The notes under the pieces are model-generated. The model searched no databases. It was not told the DNA's origin and was given only the letters and a program-made list of their open reading frames with translations. A program made the position numbers and the translations under genes. A stretch of 64,000 nucleotides of DNA from Demequina phytophila (GTDB lineage Bacteria; Actinomycetota; Actinomycetes; Actinomycetales; Demequinaceae), in NCBI RefSeq assembly GCF_000971135.1, contig NZ_BBLW01000005.1:62001-126000 (forward strand), written 5' to 3'. The first letter of the stretch is position 1; each line of letters starts with the position of its first letter. This document shows, in pieces, positions 63,843 to 64,000 of the stretch.

Positions 63843-64000
63843 ATGCCGACCGCCACCTCCGAGGCTCATGCCGCCGTGCCCGTTGCGGCCCCTCGTCGGG
63901 TGGCGTCGACCATCGGCGCGTACGTCGCGCTGACCAAGCCTCGGATCATCGAGCTGCTGCTCGTCACCACCATCCCCACGATGGTGCTCGCGGCCGACGG
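63843..64000 (+). CDS. ctaB: Protoheme IX farnesyltransferase (heme O synthase), 3' end outside window
   Basis: Only the first 52 codons are in the window. After a ~20-residue Ala/Pro-rich start, Y-V-A-L-T-K-P-R-I-I-E-L-L-L-V-T-T-I-P-T-M matches the N-terminus of CtaB/Cox10, which farnesylates heme B for the terminal oxidase. Divergent from tkt, a common actinobacterial arrangement. Start fixed by the TACACT element. Confidence 0.88.
   Translation, partial: MPTATSEAHAAVPVAAPRRVASTIGAYVALTKPRIIELLLVTTIPTMVLAAD

Overview
This window is a gene-dense piece of a high-G+C actinobacterial chromosome. RbpA, WhiA, OpcA, the pupylation genes, a HGxxPAAW-type small membrane protein inside a trp operon, lgt after trpA, and the whiA-gapA-pgk-tpiA-secG order all point to Actinomycetota, most likely Micrococcales (Cellulomonas/Demequina/Bifidobacterium side). 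The genus is inferred, not shown. I see no phage, insertion sequence, CRISPR array or rRNA. Most of the window is conserved core metabolism, so the unusual signals are small or lie between genes.

Layout. 1-6609: an M50 protease (cut by the window edge), then trmI-ARC-dop-pup-pafA. This is a complete Pup-tagging pathway with no 20S proteasome genes (prcB, prcA) in the place where they usually sit, and its ATPase lacks the proteasome-docking tail. 6650-12905: an FKBP lipoprotein, hisF, a two-gene heterodimeric ABC exporter, an unknown small protein and hisI. 12902-26075: trpE, a small membrane protein, trpC, trpB, trpA, lgt, gltB, gltD and pyk, closely packed and often overlapping (amino-acid and glutamate supply, lipoprotein maturation, lower glycolysis). 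26207-29022: sucrose phosphorylase, methylglyoxal synthase (minus strand), a tRNA with anticodon CAA (minus), and a PdtaR-like ANTAR antiterminator. 29186-34441: a branched-chain amino acid type ABC system whose binding protein is on the plus strand and faces the permease/ATPase operon on the minus strand. 34496-44498: a thioesterase, polA, pfkA, rpsA, coaE, uvrB, a TerC protein and a YciI protein. 44621-46108: two paralogous membrane proteins with C-terminal winged helices. 46211-57807: uvrA (behind a consensus LexA box), uvrC-rapZ-yvcK-whiA, gapA-pgk-tpiA, secG, rbpA. 57976-64000: a Rdx/SelW-like protein, the minus-strand tkt and zwf-opcA-pgl (pentose phosphate pathway), and the start of ctaB.

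Two sequence-level patterns run through the whole window. First, many genes have a TAnnnT hexamer exactly 6-7 bases before an ATG or GTG, which predicts leaderless mRNAs. Second, the 9-mer GGACGATGC (extended form CCACCGCATCGTCCC / GGGACGATGCGGTGG) recurs far more often than composition predicts. I count 13 copies between genes and 8 within genes, and in three places it forms inverted pairs. I know of no described element that matches it, and I regard it as the best candidate here for something undescribed. All counts were made by eye and should be recomputed.
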